Source: an uncultured bacterium
GTDB lineage: Bacteria > Verrucomicrobiota > Lentisphaeria > Victivallales > UBA1829
Length of the DNA stretch: 64,000 nt
Direction: 5' to 3'
Assembly (NCBI GenBank): GCA_902780135.1
Contig: CACZEK010000002.1
Location: forward strand, 98,024-162,023
Shown one piece after another: positions 46,336 through 55,531 of the stretch. Made by a program: the position numbers and the translations under genes. Under the pieces are notes generated by a model, which was not told the origin of the DNA, searched no databases, and was given only the letters and a program-made list of their open reading frames with translations. Numbering within the stretch: the stretch's first letter is position 1; each line of letters begins with the position of its first letter.

Positions 46336-47241
46336 TTACTTGATGTTGTGCTGGTCGGCGAACGCCTTGATGGATTCGCCCCAGATCTTGTAGCCGGGCT
46401 CCGCGGGGTGGAGACGGTCGAAGTTCATGACGCCCTGGATGAGGTTGCCCTGTTCGTCTGTGAACTTCGGGGTGAGGTCTTCATAGAAGACGGTCTTGTT
46501 GTCGGCGAAATCCTTGATGATCTCGTTGGTGGCGGCGCACTTGTCTCCGAGGCCGTCGCCGCGCGGGAAGATGCCGTAGAGGAGGATCTTGGCGTTCGGC
46601 GCCTTTTCCTTGATGGCGAGGACGATCAGGCGGATGGCTTCCGCGGTGGCGGCGGGTTCGGATTCGTGCATGCCGAAGTTGTTCGTGCCGATCATGACCG
46701 TGACGAGCTGCGGGTCGATCAGTTCGAAGATGCCCGTGTTCTTGACGACGTGGAGGATGTTTTCGGTGCGGTCGCCGGAGAACCCGAGGTTCAGCGGATG
46801 ATACACGGCGAGTTTGCTCCAGCTGTTCTCGCTGGGCTGGGCGTTCTGTCCGTTCTGGCCGCCGCCGGCGGGAGCGCCGCCGCCGAAACCGCCGAAGCCG
46901 CCGCCGAAACCGCCGCCGAAACCGCCGAAACCGCCGAAACCGCCGAAGCCGCCGCCGAATCCGCCGAAGCCGCCGCCTTCCCAGAAGTGCGTGATGGAGT
47001 CGCCGACGAGCACGAGCTTGATGTCCTTGCCTTCTTTTTCGGCCTGCTGCTTCTTCTCCGCGATGCGCTGGACGAAGTTCTGGCTGAGAGCGGGCGTGGT
47101 GACCTTCTGGTATCCGGGGTCCTGATCCGCGCCGGGCACGGGTTCATTGAGCTTGGAGTTGCATGCGGAGTCGGTGGAAGCGCATGCGGCGAGGACGGCG
47201 AGCATGGCCGCCGCGACGAACGAGGAAAGAATACGGTTCAT
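46336..47241 (-). CDS. SGNH/GDSL hydrolase lipoprotein with GFGG-repeat insert
   Basis: 301-residue paralogue of the downstream esterase; lipobox LAAC (Cys20). Catalytic blocks GDSITHFWE, GFSGDRTEN, GTNNFGMHE and DRLHPAEPGY are intact. Directly after block I (residues 89-122) there is a GGFGGG/GFGG repeat, followed by APAGGGQNGQNAQPSEN, replacing a 13-residue loop of the paralogue. The insert is next to the active site but can loop out, so activity is plausible. Promoter at 47318-47345. Function of the Gly-rich loop unknown. Confidence 0.88.
   Translation of the reverse strand: MNRILSSFVAAAMLAVLAACASTDSACNSKLNEPVPGADQDPGYQKVTTPALSQNFVQRIAEKKQQAEKEGKDIKLVLVGDSITHFWEGGGFGGFGGGFGGFGGFGGFGGGFGGGFGGFGGGAPAGGGQNGQNAQPSENSWSKLAVYHPLNLGFSGDRTENILHVVKNTGIFELIDPQLVTVMIGTNNFGMHESEPAATAEAIRLIVLAIKEKAPNAKILLYGIFPRGDGLGDKCAATNEIIKDFADNKTVFYEDLTPKFTDEQGNLIQGVMNFDRLHPAEPGYKIWGESIKAFADQHNIK
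46876..46977 (-). repeat. GFGG-coding microsatellite-like repeat
   Basis: About 100 bases of CCGCCGAAA/CCGCCGAAG units (plus strand) coding alternating GGFGG and GGGFGG inside the esterase. Irregular mixing of 9- and 12-base units suggests growth by slippage. Confidence 0.85.
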
Positions 47242-47317
47242 GGAGATCCCTGTCTTTCTGTGTTGATATTGGTTGAACGGTTGAAAAATGATAAGGTGGT
47301 GTAAACTATTTTACGTT

Positions 47318-47345
47318 AATATAACCTGCCCGAAGCGAAAATCAA
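47318..47345 (-). promoter_or_regulatory. Promoter of the GFGG esterase gene
   Basis: Minus strand TTGATT (47340-47345), 16-base spacer, TATATT (47318-47323). Confidence 0.75.
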
Positions 47346-47414
47346 TCCCCCGGCAGTTTATTTTTCAAGTTTGTTCGTTATTTCCTGAAGCATTCCGGGG
47401 AGAATCCCGGCGAC

Positions 47415-47840
47415 TTACATGCAGACGCTAAACGCTCCGACGACTGTTATCACAAGCGTGAAGACATTCATCTTCTTCAGAAAACCGTTGTCCTCGAAAA
47501 TCAGCAGCGCGATCATTCCGGCCAGGACAGGCAGAAGATAGGACCATAAGAACGGGCCGGCGGGCAAGTCGCTCTTGAACAGAATGCAAAAGTCCGCGAG
47601 CAGGTCCAGCCCCAGGAGCGCGCAGGTCGTAATCCGTGCTTTCCTGTTTGTCGAAAAAAAGGATTCCGCCAGCAGAAAGATGCTGTAGAAACAGGGAAAC
47701 CAGCACCACCAGCCCCAGTCGTGAGGTTCCCGTATCCGGTCCAAAGCGCCGCTCGTACACCGGAACACTTCGAACCCGAGCAGGAGCACGGCAAGGGCGC
47801 ACATGCCGTATTTCAGAAGCTTTTGGTTTTTGCTGTTCAT
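47415..47840 (-). CDS. Small integral membrane protein of unknown function
   Basis: 141 residues with four probable TM helices (YGMCALAVLLLGFEVF, WWCWFPCFYSIFLLAESFF, ITTCALLGLDLLADFCILF, FLWSYLLPVLAGMIALLIF plus a last hydrophobic end). No family recognised and no catalytic motif. Codon use is less GC-rich than its neighbours. It lies downstream of the ugpC terminator without an obvious promoter of its own. Likely a real inner-membrane protein. Confidence 0.6.
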   Translation of the reverse strand: MNSKNQKLLKYGMCALAVLLLGFEVFRCTSGALDRIREPHDWGWWCWFPCFYSIFLLAESFFSTNRKARITTCALLGLDLLADFCILFKSDLPAGPFLWSYLLPVLAGMIALLIFEDNGFLKKMNVFTLVITVVGAFSVCM

Positions 47841-47861
47841 GGCAGGATGTTAACTCTTGCG

Positions 47862-47895
47862 AAAAAAAAGGCAAGACCGTGAGATCAGCCTTGCC
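47862..47895 (-). terminator. Terminator of the ugpC-type gene
   Basis: GGCAAG/CTTGCC stem (47870-47875 with 47890-47895) followed on the minus strand by eight U. Confidence 0.85.
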
Positions 47896-47923
47896 CTGAA
47901 TTATTGCGGAAAAACGAAGTCGA

Positions 47924-49027
47924 TCAGACGATGCGATTCGTTGTCGCGGGGTCGAACACGTGCGCGCCGACCATGGCGAGTTTGAGCGTGATGGTCTCGC
48001 CGACCTTGGCATCGAGATGGGGCTCGACGCGGGCGATGCAGGGAGCATCGACGCCGGTGTCGAGGTGGAGATAGATTTCGGCGCCCATGGGCTCGCGCAC
48101 ATCGACCTTGGCGGTGATGGACGGTGCACTTGCGTCGTTCGTGGCGCGTTCGGAACCGATGTCCTCGGGACGGATGCCGAAGAGGATTTCCTTGCCGATA
48201 TAGGGTTCGATCGCGGCGTTCCAGTCGGCAGGCAGGGCGACGGAGATCGGACCGGCCTTGAAGACGTTTGCACCGTTTTCGGCGGCGAGCGAGCCCTTGA
48301 AGATGTTCATGGGCGGGGTGCCGATGAAACCGGCGACGAAGGTGTTCGCGGGCTTGTCGTAGATGTTCAGCGGGGTGTCGATCTGCTGGATGATGCCGTC
48401 CTTCATGACGCAGATGCGGTCGCCCATGGTCATGGCTTCGATCTGGTCGTGGGTGACGTAGATCATGGTGGTGCCGAGGCGGGTGTGGAGCTTGTTGATT
48501 TCGGCGCGCATCTGGACGCGCATCTTGGCGTCGAGGTTGGAGAGCGGTTCGTCGAAGAGGAAGACTGCGGGCTTGCGGACAATGGCGCGGCCGACGGCGA
48601 CGCGCTGGCGCTGGCCGCCGGAGAGCGCTTTCGGCTTGCGGTCGAGGTAGTCGCCGATGCCGAGGATGTCCGCGGCTTCCTTCACGCGCTTGTCGATCTC
48701 GGCCTTGGAGAACTTGCGGAGCTTGAGCCCGAACGCGAGATTTTCGTAGACCGTCATGTGCGGATAGAGGGCGTAGTTCTGGAACACCATGGCGATGTCG
48801 CGGTCTTTGGGCGGGACGTCGTTGACGACGCGTTCGCCGATCTTGATCTCGCCGTCGGAGATCTCTTCGAGGCCTGCGATCATACGGAGAGTCGTGGATT
48901 TGCCGCATCCGGAGGGGCCGACGAGGACCATGAATTCCTTGTCGTGGATGTCGATGGAAACACTGTTGACGGCCTTGACGCCGCCTTCGTAGATCTTGCA
49001 GACATTTTTAAGAATGACTTCAGCCAT
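47924..49027 (-). CDS. ugpC: ABC transporter ATP-binding protein, UgpC/MalK type
   Basis: 367-residue ATPase of CUT1 sugar/glycerol-phosphate importers. Walker [10 protein letters not shown] (37-45), Q-loop [10 protein letters not shown], signature [14 protein letters not shown], Walker [18 protein letters not shown]-loop VTHDQIEAM, then the C-terminal TOBE/OB regulatory domain. No permease or binding-protein genes are near, so it is probably a shared ATPase serving several importers, as MsmK does elsewhere. Ribosome site AGGTGA; promoter and terminator make it monocistronic. Confidence 0.92.
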   Translation of the reverse strand: MAEVILKNVCKIYEGGVKAVNSVSIDIHDKEFMVLVGPSGCGKSTTLRMIAGLEEISDGEIKIGERVVNDVPPKDRDIAMVFQNYALYPHMTVYENLAFGLKLRKFSKAEIDKRVKEAADILGIGDYLDRKPKALSGGQRQRVAVGRAIVRKPAVFLFDEPLSNLDAKMRVQMRAEINKLHTRLGTTMIYVTHDQIEAMTMGDRICVMKDGIIQQIDTPLNIYDKPANTFVAGFIGTPPMNIFKGSLAAENGANVFKAGPISVALPADWNAAIEPYIGKEILFGIRPEDIGSERATNDASAPSITAKVDVREPMGAEIYLHLDTGVDAPCIARVEPHLDAKVGETITLKLAMVGAHVFDPATTNRIV

Positions 49028-49079
49028 GATTCACCTGAAAAAAGGTTGTGTGGAGTTAAGAATTATGGAATTTCCCAGT

Positions 49080-49108
49080 AATATAGTCCTGTAACTACGC
49101 ATTGTCAA
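49080..49108 (-). promoter_or_regulatory. ugpC promoter
   Basis: Minus strand TTGACA (49103-49108), 17-base spacer, TATATT (49080-49085), a near-consensus promoter. Confidence 0.85.
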
Positions 49109-49220
49109 GCGCAAAATAGGATTATTTTTGGAAAAAACAGGTTAAAACGTAGAGTATTTCGAGGTTAACGCAAGCTCATATCCGGACGGACGGATGTGCG
49201 GGGCGCGGACAATCGCGGAA

Positions 49221-50483
49221 TCACGCCTCGTCTCCGGGCGTCAGGATCATCGCGCGGAGCCGGAAAAATGCGCCCGCCACGGCGCGTTCGCGGATCTGTT
49301 CGCGCGTGCGGCGGAGACGCAGCTCGAAGACCTCCGTGCGGCCGCGGTAGCGGATGGCGGCGAAGACCAGCCCGACCGGTTTTCCGACCGTGGCACCGCC
49401 GGGCCCCGCGATGCCGGTGAGCGCGATCGCGGCGTCCGAGGGGACCGCGTTCGCAAGTCCGTCGAGCATGGCGCGTGCGGTCTCCCTGCTGACCGCTCCG
49501 AACTTGCGGATGACGTCGGCGGGGACGCCGAGGAGAGACGTCTTCGATTCGTCGCTGTAGGTCACGACGCCGCCGGCGAAGACGTGCGAGGAGCCGGGGA
49601 TGTCGGTCAGGAGTTTCGCGGCGAGTCCGCCGGTGCAGGATTCCGCCAGGGCGAGCGTCTCGTTCCGGTCGCCGAGCAGATGCAGGATCTCGTGGGACAA
49701 CGAATCGGCGTCGTCGGAGAGCAGTTCGCCGGCGAAGATCTCCTGCACGGACTGGATGGCGGACTCCATGACTTCCGGGGATTCCGAGGTCAGGAAGAGC
49801 CGGACGAACTGGGCGGTGGCGCAGTAGGCGACGGAGAGCATGGAGTGAAACCGGGCGATGACGGGGAGCATGCGCTCCTCGACGATGTTTTCGCCCAGCC
49901 CGGCGACGTGGAATTCGCGCGTGAACGTGAAATGCCTGAGCGTCTTTTTCAGGAACGGGATGATGGACGCGTCCATCATGGGGCAGAGTTCATTCGGCGG
50001 GCCGGGCAGCATGATGACCGTGCGGCCGGGGAACTCGTCGGTGTCCGGGGTGCGGAGGATCAGGCCGGGCGCGGTGCCGCAGTCGTTCTGGATGACCTTC
50101 GCGCCGTGCGGCACGAGCGCCTGGTTGAAGACGCGCGGCGGGATCTCCTCGCTCGGATGGCGCATCTTCCAGTGCTTCATGATGTTGAGCGCGGCGGCGC
50201 CGTCCTCCTCCAGCCGCATGCCGCAGCGTTCGGCGATGTACTCCTTGGTCACGTCGTCGGCGGTCGGCCCGAGGCCGCCGCTGGTGATGACGATGTCGGC
50301 GCGGGCGAGGGAGAACTCCAGCGCGGCGAGGATGTCTTCGCGGCGGTCCGGGACCTCGACGGAGGAGACCGGGACGACGCCGAGCGCGAGCAGGCGGACG
50401 CCGATGGAGGAGAGGTTGGTGTTGACGACGGCGCCTTTCAGCAGTTCGTCGCCGATGCAGATGACGGCGATCTTTTCGCTCAT
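49221..50483 (-). CDS. cinA: CinA-family protein (nicotinamide-nucleotide amidohydrolase)
   Basis: 420 residues in two domains. The N-terminal MoCF/COG1058 domain (IGDELLKGAVVNTN, TSGGLGPTADDVT, LPGPPNE) has ADP-ribose pyrophosphatase activity in characterised homologues. The C-terminal CinA domain (AESCTGGLAAKLLTDIPGSS, GIAGPGG) deamidates NMN for NAD recycling. Its ATG overlaps the upstream acyltransferase stop, so it is the third gene of the nth operon. Confidence 0.93.
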   Translation of the reverse strand: MSEKIAVICIGDELLKGAVVNTNLSSIGVRLLALGVVPVSSVEVPDRREDILAALEFSLARADIVITSGGLGPTADDVTKEYIAERCGMRLEEDGAAALNIMKHWKMRHPSEEIPPRVFNQALVPHGAKVIQNDCGTAPGLILRTPDTDEFPGRTVIMLPGPPNELCPMMDASIIPFLKKTLRHFTFTREFHVAGLGENIVEERMLPVIARFHSMLSVAYCATAQFVRLFLTSESPEVMESAIQSVQEIFAGELLSDDADSLSHEILHLLGDRNETLALAESCTGGLAAKLLTDIPGSSHVFAGGVVTYSDESKTSLLGVPADVIRKFGAVSRETARAMLDGLANAVPSDAAIALTGIAGPGGATVGKPVGLVFAAIRYRGRTEVFELRLRRTREQIRERAVAGAFFRLRAMILTPGDEA

Positions 50484-51169
50484 AGACAGTAGTCCTCAGG
50501 TTTCACGAGGGAAGCGCGGTTCAGTTCGATCTCGGCTTCCTTCCGCCAGTGTTCCAGGTCGTCTGGGGTCAGCTCGGACGGAATGCGGAGCTCGTTGCCG
50601 ATGATCACGGTGAGTTTCGACCACGGCTTCGGGATGCGGAATCCGTCCCAGCTTTTCACCGTCCAATACGACGAATAGTTGATGCCGAGCGCGACGATCG
50701 GGATGCCGAGCTGGGATGCGATGTGGATGGGGCCTTTGCTCATGTGATAACGCGGTCCGCGCGGTCCGTCAGGCGTGATGACGACCATGCAGCCGCCCTG
50801 GATCGTCTTGATCGCGTCGTAGATGACTCTGACCCCGTGGCGTTTCGTCGAGCCGCGGATGCACGAGGCGCCGAACTGCGCGGCGAAATCGACGACGTAC
50901 TGGCCGTCGCGCGAGGCGCTGACGACCGCCACGGTGCGCTTGCGGAGCGGCAGTTCGAAGAGAGGCGGGAGCAGAAGCAGGCGGTTGTGCCAGATGCTGA
51001 CGATGCAGACGCGCTGCGTTTCGTGGCGGTATTCCTCAAGAAGCCCGTTCGGGTCGATGATCTCGACCGGCGTGAGTTTGCGCCACCAGAGGATGATGTG
51101 GGACGGAAGCCAAAAACACCAGTCGGGGAGTTTTTTGATGTTTCTGAAACGGTTCTTAAACGCGGACAT
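50480..51169 (-). CDS. DUF374 lysophospholipid acyltransferase-like protein
   Basis: 229 residues matching DUF374, a PlsC-superfamily group associated with lipid A/Kdo biosynthesis loci. Seen: N-terminal hydrophobic WCFWLPSHIILWW, SIWHNRLLLLPP, ASRDGQYVVDFAAQFG, RGSTKRHGVRVI and the hallmark ITPDGPRGPRY. It probably acylates a lipid A or phospholipid precursor at the inner membrane. Start MSAFKNRFRN lies five bases after the nth stop; an upstream extension would overlap nth. Middle gene of nth-DUF374-cinA. Confidence 0.85.
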   Translation of the reverse strand: MSAFKNRFRNIKKLPDWCFWLPSHIILWWRKLTPVEIIDPNGLLEEYRHETQRVCIVSIWHNRLLLLPPLFELPLRKRTVAVVSASRDGQYVVDFAAQFGASCIRGSTKRHGVRVIYDAIKTIQGGCMVVITPDGPRGPRYHMSKGPIHIASQLGIPIVALGINYSSYWTVKSWDGFRIPKPWSKLTVIIGNELRIPSELTPDDLEHWRKEAEIELNRASLVKPEDYCL

Positions 51170-51174
51170 GGCGG

Positions 51175-51951
51175 TCAGGCTTTCGTGTTGGGTTTCCGGG
51201 GCTTCCGGGGCGCGGGACTTGATGCCGCCGCAGGTTTCTTCGCGGGTTTCTTCGCGGGTTTCTTCGCGGCGGCGGATTTCGCGGCAGCGCGGACGGCGGG
51301 CTTTTTCGCGGAAGGCTTTTCCTTCCCGCTTTTCGCGTGGCGGCAGAGGTCCGCGATCTCGCATTCGGCGCAGCCGGGACGGTTCGCCGGACAGCGGGTG
51401 CGCCCGTGGACGATCAGCAGATGCGAGAACTGCGCCCAGGTCTCCGGCGGCATGACGGCGCAGACGTCGGACTCGATGGCCTCGGGATCGGACGATCCCG
51501 AAAGCCCGATCAGCCCCGCCAGACGGCGCACGTGCGTGTCGACCGGGAATCCCGGCTGCCCGAGGGCGTCGCCGAGCACCACGTTCGCGGTCTTGCGCCC
51601 GACGCCGGGGAGCTGAAGCAGCCCTTCCATGTCGCCGGGGAGTTCGCCGTGGAACTTTTCGACGATCGCCTTTGCCGCTTTCAGGATATGGTCGGCTTTC
51701 GCCCGGTAGAACCCGCAGGTGAAGATCGCCCGCTCCAGTTCCTCCCTGCCGCAGGACGCGAACGATTCGGCGTCCGGCCAGCGTTGGAACAGCTCGCGCG
51801 TGACCATGTTCACGCGTTTGTCCGTGCACTGGGCGGACAGGATCGTGGCGACGAGGAGCTGAAACGGCGTCATGTGCTCCAGAAAGCACTTCTGGGGGCC
51901 GTAGACGGACAGCAGTTTGTCGTAGACTTGTTTGGCCGGGGCGGTTTTCAT
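51175..51951 (-). CDS. nth: Endonuclease III with Lys-rich C-terminal tail
   Basis: DNA glycosylase/AP lyase for oxidised pyrimidines. The core (1-205) is standard: HhH motif LPGVGRKTANVVL with catalytic Lys120, Asp138 in FPVDTHVRR, and [4Fe-4S] ligands Cys187, 194, 197 and 203 (C-x6-C-x2-C-x5-C). A 50-residue tail follows (210-258) with 14 Lys, 3 Arg and a single acidic residue, in KKPAKKPAKKP repeats. Such a tail should increase non-specific DNA binding. First gene of its operon; promoter at 52035-52063. Confidence 0.94.
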   Translation of the reverse strand: MKTAPAKQVYDKLLSVYGPQKCFLEHMTPFQLLVATILSAQCTDKRVNMVTRELFQRWPDAESFASCGREELERAIFTCGFYRAKADHILKAAKAIVEKFHGELPGDMEGLLQLPGVGRKTANVVLGDALGQPGFPVDTHVRRLAGLIGLSGSSDPEAIESDVCAVMPPETWAQFSHLLIVHGRTRCPANRPGCAECEIADLCRHAKSGKEKPSAKKPAVRAAAKSAAAKKPAKKPAKKPAAASSPAPRKPRKPNTKA

Positions 51952-52034
51952 GCCATACGGGAAAAGACCGCACAGTCCGCATGGAAAAGCACGGTCCGGG
52001 TGAATCGGGTTTGTCGGGTTGAATGGAATAAAGA

Positions 52035-52063
52035 AATTTAGCTTCGTCGGCGTCCGTTTTCAA
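52035..52063 (-). promoter_or_regulatory. nth operon promoter
   Basis: Minus strand TTGAAA (52058-52063), 17-base spacer, TAAATT (52035-52040). Confidence 0.65.
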
Positions 52064-52103
52064 GCCGCGAACGTGTTTTTTTCGTTTTTTTTCGCTGTTT
52101 GAA

Positions 52104-52131
52104 TTGATTTTTTGCCGGAAAGACGTATCTT
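52104..52131 (+). promoter_or_regulatory. recN promoter
   Basis: TTGATT (52104-52109), 16-base spacer, TATCTT (52126-52131). No LexA-like box was recognised next to it. Confidence 0.6.
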
Positions 52132-52225
52132 TTTCTGTAAAAAATCCACACATCCGCGCGCAGGGAGTCCTTCCTTCCTGTCATCCGTGACTGCCCGCCG
52201 TGCGGATCATCCCATCTGGTTTATC

Positions 52226-53905
52226 ATGCTCAACTGGCTGTCCGTACAGAACCTTGCCATCGTGGAAGAGGCCGAAATCGAATTCGGTCCGTCGTTCAAT
52301 GTCATCACCGGCGAGACCGGCGCGGGAAAATCCGTCATCATGGGCGCGCTCGGGCTCCTGCTCGGAAACCGCGCCGACAAGTCCGCCATCCGCACCGGCG
52401 CGGACCACTGCGAGATCTCCGCCGGGTTCACGCTCGCGCCGGGCGCGCTGCCGAAACTCCGCGCCTTCCTCGCGGAAAATGCCCTGGTCCAGGAGGACGA
52501 ACCGGACAGCATTCTGGTCCGGCGCGTGATCACGCACAGCTCCTCGCGCAATTTCGTGAACGGTTCGGCGGTCAACCTGAACGTGCTCCGGACGATCGCG
52601 TCGGCGATGGTCGACGTCCATGCCGCGAACGAAAACGCCGCGATCCTCGACCCCGCCAACCAGCTCGACGTGCTGGACCGTTTCGCCGGGCTTCAGGACG
52701 ATCTGAACGCCGTCCGGCAGCGCTGGGAGCATCTCTCCGCCGTGCGCAGGGAGAAGGATGCGTTCGCCGCGTCCCTGCCGTCTCCGGAGGAGGCCGAGCG
52801 TCTCCGCCGCGACTGCGTGGAGATCGAACGCGCGGACGTTCGCGCCGGGGAGGACGACGAGCTGACCGCCCGCCACGACCTCGCCGCGAACTCGCGCAGC
52901 GTGATCGAACTGGCGTCGCAGGTGTGCGGCGGCCTGACCGACGGGGAGGACAGCATCTCCCAGCGGTTCGCCGACTGCCGCCGGATCCTGCGCGGCCTGG
53001 AGCGCATCGAGCCCGGAAAGGCGGAAGAGTTCCTGAACGCGCTCGACGGCGCGAAGGACGCCGTGGACGAGCTTTCCTCCGACCTCGCGTCGTTCGCGTC
53101 CGAGGTCGAGATCGACGAACAGGAGTTTCAGGAGATGGAGGAGCGCATGCGCCTGCTCCAGACGCTGAAACGCCGCTACGGGCCCACGCTCGACGACGTG
53201 CTGGCGCATCTGGACCGCGTCCGGGTGCGCGTCGCCGCGTTCGACGACGCGGAGCTCCGCCGCAAAGACTTTGAGAAACAGGAGGCCGACGCGCTCAAGG
53301 CATACCGGGAAGCCGCCGCGAAGCTCAGTGAAAAACGCAAGGCCGCCGCGGGAAAACTTGAGGATGCGCTGTCGAAGGAGACGCGCAAGCTCGGATTCCT
53401 GAAGGCCGCCTACCGGCTCGAGTTCTCCGAGGCGAAGGAAGGCCCGCTCGGGACCGACGCCGTCACGTTCCTCTTCTCCGCGAATCCGGGCGTGCCGATG
53501 ATCCCGCTCCGCGACGTCGCCAGCAGCGGCGAAGTGGCGCGCGTGATGCTCGCCGTGAAAACCGTGCTGGCGGAAGTCGACGAGATCCCGATCCTGGTGT
53601 TCGACGAGATCGACGCGAACATCGGCGGCGAGACCGCGTGCCGGGTCGGCGAAGAGCTCGCGCTGCTCGGCAGGTTCAAGCAGATCGTCTCCATCTCGCA
53701 TCTGGCGCAGGTCGCGGTCTGCGCGGACACGCATTTCCGCGTCGCCAAGCACGTCGTCGACGGCCGCACGCTGTCCGGCATCCGCAAGCTCGACGAAACG
53801 GCGCGCGTGAAGGAGATCGCCCGCATGCTCGGCGGCGGCGAATCGGCGTCCGCCCACGCGGAAGACATGCTGAAACAGGCGAAGAAACCCGGCAGGAAGA
53901 AATGA
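52226..53905 (+). CDS. recN: DNA repair ATPase RecN
   Basis: SMC-like protein acting at double-strand breaks. 559 residues, normal length. Walker A GETGAGKS (29-36), central coiled coils, ABC signature region SSGEVARVMLAVK, Walker B ILVFDEIDANIGGETA and SHLAQVAVCAD near the end. Start MLNWLSVQNLAIVEE is fixed by family alignment, although no good ribosome site is visible; the leader to the promoter is about 90 bases. The GNAT gene overlaps its stop as ATGA. Confidence 0.95.
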   Translation: MLNWLSVQNLAIVEEAEIEFGPSFNVITGETGAGKSVIMGALGLLLGNRADKSAIRTGADHCEISAGFTLAPGALPKLRAFLAENALVQEDEPDSILVRRVITHSSSRNFVNGSAVNLNVLRTIASAMVDVHAANENAAILDPANQLDVLDRFAGLQDDLNAVRQRWEHLSAVRREKDAFAASLPSPEEAERLRRDCVEIERADVRAGEDDELTARHDLAANSRSVIELASQVCGGLTDGEDSISQRFADCRRILRGLERIEPGKAEEFLNALDGAKDAVDELSSDLASFASEVEIDEQEFQEMEERMRLLQTLKRRYGPTLDDVLAHLDRVRVRVAAFDDAELRRKDFEKQEADALKAYREAAAKLSEKRKAAAGKLEDALSKETRKLGFLKAAYRLEFSEAKEGPLGTDAVTFLFSANPGVPMIPLRDVASSGEVARVMLAVKTVLAEVDEIPILVFDEIDANIGGETACRVGEELALLGRFKQIVSISHLAQVAVCADTHFRVAKHVVDGRTLSGIRKLDETARVKEIARMLGGGESASAHAEDMLKQAKKPGRKK

Positions 53906-54402
53906 AAACGTCGTTCGCAACGCTCGATACGCCGGAGAGCCTTCAGACCGTGCGCGACATCGCCGCCGAGGTCTGGCCGAAGACGTTCGCCCCGATCTTG
54001 CCGCCGGAGCAGATCCCGTACATGATGCGGATGATGTACGCGCCGGAGGTCATGGAACGCGAACTGCGCGAGGGATACCGTTTCGCCGCGCTCCTCGTGG
54101 ACGGCGTGCCGTCCGGGTATGTGTCGTGGTCGCCGTACCATGGCGGCACGGCGAAACTGCACAAGGTGTATCTGCTGACCTCATGCCACGGGAAGGGCTT
54201 CGGACGCCTGATGCTGGACTACGTTTCGGACGTGTGCCGCGCCGCCGGGTTCAAAAAGCTCCGGCTGAACGTGAACAAGCACAACGAACGCGCGATCTCC
54301 GTCTACCGCAGAAACGGGTTCGAGACGGTCGAGTCCGTTAAAAACGACATCGGCGGCGGTTTCTTCATGGACGATTACGTCATGGAGAAACTTCTTTCGT
54401 AA
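53902..54402 (+). CDS. GNAT-family N-acetyltransferase
   Basis: 166 residues. The GNAT fold is shown by AALLVDGVPSGYVSW (beta4), the acetyl-CoA loop LTSCHGKGFGRLML (a GxGxG/A variant) and LRLNVNKHNERAISVYRRNGF. The form is close to the RimI-like/diamine acetyltransferase-like branch; the substrate cannot be told. Translationally coupled to recN. Confidence 0.88.
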   Translation: MKTSFATLDTPESLQTVRDIAAEVWPKTFAPILPPEQIPYMMRMMYAPEVMERELREGYRFAALLVDGVPSGYVSWSPYHGGTAKLHKVYLLTSCHGKGFGRLMLDYVSDVCRAAGFKKLRLNVNKHNERAISVYRRNGFETVESVKNDIGGGFFMDDYVMEKLLS

Positions 54403-54429
54403 CGCTTCCCCGGTAAAAGGGGCGTTTCC

Positions 54430-55491
54430 TTAACGCGCCTTGCGTTTCGACGCGGGTTTCGCGGACGGCAGACGCTGGGTCGATTCCCGCACGATCAGGC
54501 TGGTCGGGATGACGCGTTCCACGGCGGGCAGCTTCATGGTCGGATTGTTCATGCGCGTGAGGAGCAGTTCCGCCGCGGCGGTCGCCAGCGCGTTTTCGTC
54601 CTGATGCACGCTGGTGATCGGCACGCGCACGATGCCGCTTTCGAAGACGCCGCCGAACCCGACGAGCATGATGTCCTCCGGGATGCGGATGCCCCGGTTC
54701 AGCAGCTCCAGCTCCGTGCCGACCGCGAGCATGTCGTTGAAGCAGAAGATCGCTTCGACCGGCTCCTTCTGCTCCAGCAGCTGCGCGACCGCGCTCTGAC
54801 CGGCGATCATGTCGTTGCCGGTGCGGAACATCCAGTCTCCGCGCACCTCGATCCCCGCCTCGCGGAGACCTGCGAGATACCCGGAACGGCGTTCCTGCGT
54901 GACGTAGGAATCCAGCCGCGCGCCGAAATACGCGATCTTGCGGAGGCCCATGCTGGTGAGGTGGCGCATGGCGGACAGCGCGCCGTGGCGGTCGTCGACG
55001 ACCACGGAGTCGGTGTTGATGCCGGGGATCTTGCGGTCGATGAAGACCAGCGGGCAGTTCTGCTTCATGATGAGCTCGGCGGCGCGGCGGCCCTCGTCGT
55101 ACACGACCGGCGCCCAGATGATGCCGTCGACCTGGCGTTCGAGCAGCGCCGAAATGTCGTGGAACTCCTTGATCGGGTTGTTGAAGCTGCACGCGAGCAG
55201 GATGCGGTATCCGTGCGTGAACAGCGTGGATTCGATCTGCTGGAGGATGCTGGTGAAGAACGAGTTGCCGAAGTGCGGGATCACCACGCCGACCGTCATG
55301 GTGTTTTTCTGCTGGCCGAGCTCGTACGAGAGGCGGTTCGGCACGTAGCCGAGCTCTTCGGCGAGGCGCGTGATGCGCGTGCGGAGTTCGCCGCTCACGC
55401 CCGCGCCGCCGCGGAGCGCGCGGGAGACGCTCATCATGGAGACGTTGGCGGCCTTTGCGATGTCGCGGAGCGTGGTCTTCTGCTGTTTCAT
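54430..55491 (-). CDS. LacI-family transcriptional regulator
   Basis: 353 residues. N-terminal LacI HTH (TTLRDIAKAANVSMMSVSRAL, hinge region YVPNRLSYELGQ), then a periplasmic-binding-protein-like sensor domain (VGVVIPHFGNSFFTSILQQI, IFCFNDMLAVGTELEL, PITSVHQ). The effector is probably a sugar, but no sugar genes adjoin it except the collapsed gene upstream. Ribosome site AAGGA. A palindrome between -10 box and gene suggests autoregulation. The Lys/Arg-rich end KPASKRKAR is extra. Confidence 0.93.
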   Translation of the reverse strand: MKQQKTTLRDIAKAANVSMMSVSRALRGGAGVSGELRTRITRLAEELGYVPNRLSYELGQQKNTMTVGVVIPHFGNSFFTSILQQIESTLFTHGYRILLACSFNNPIKEFHDISALLERQVDGIIWAPVVYDEGRRAAELIMKQNCPLVFIDRKIPGINTDSVVVDDRHGALSAMRHLTSMGLRKIAYFGARLDSYVTQERRSGYLAGLREAGIEVRGDWMFRTGNDMIAGQSAVAQLLEQKEPVEAIFCFNDMLAVGTELELLNRGIRIPEDIMLVGFGGVFESGIVRVPITSVHQDENALATAAAELLLTRMNNPTMKLPAVERVIPTSLIVRESTQRLPSAKPASKRKAR

Positions 55492-55531
55492 GTCGGGGGG
55501 TCCTTATCGTTGAAATGTCGTTTGTTCTGAT

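Noticed and set aside
46876..46977. Possible CRISPR or VNTR array in the CCGCCGAAA repeats
   Set aside because: Units are 9-12 bases, contiguous and in frame with the esterase; no spacers, so it is a coding microsatellite.
54395..54432. Hairpin between the GNAT and LacI-family genes as a bidirectional terminator
   Set aside because: Four G-C pairs interrupted by a bulge and a poor T-run; too weak to call.
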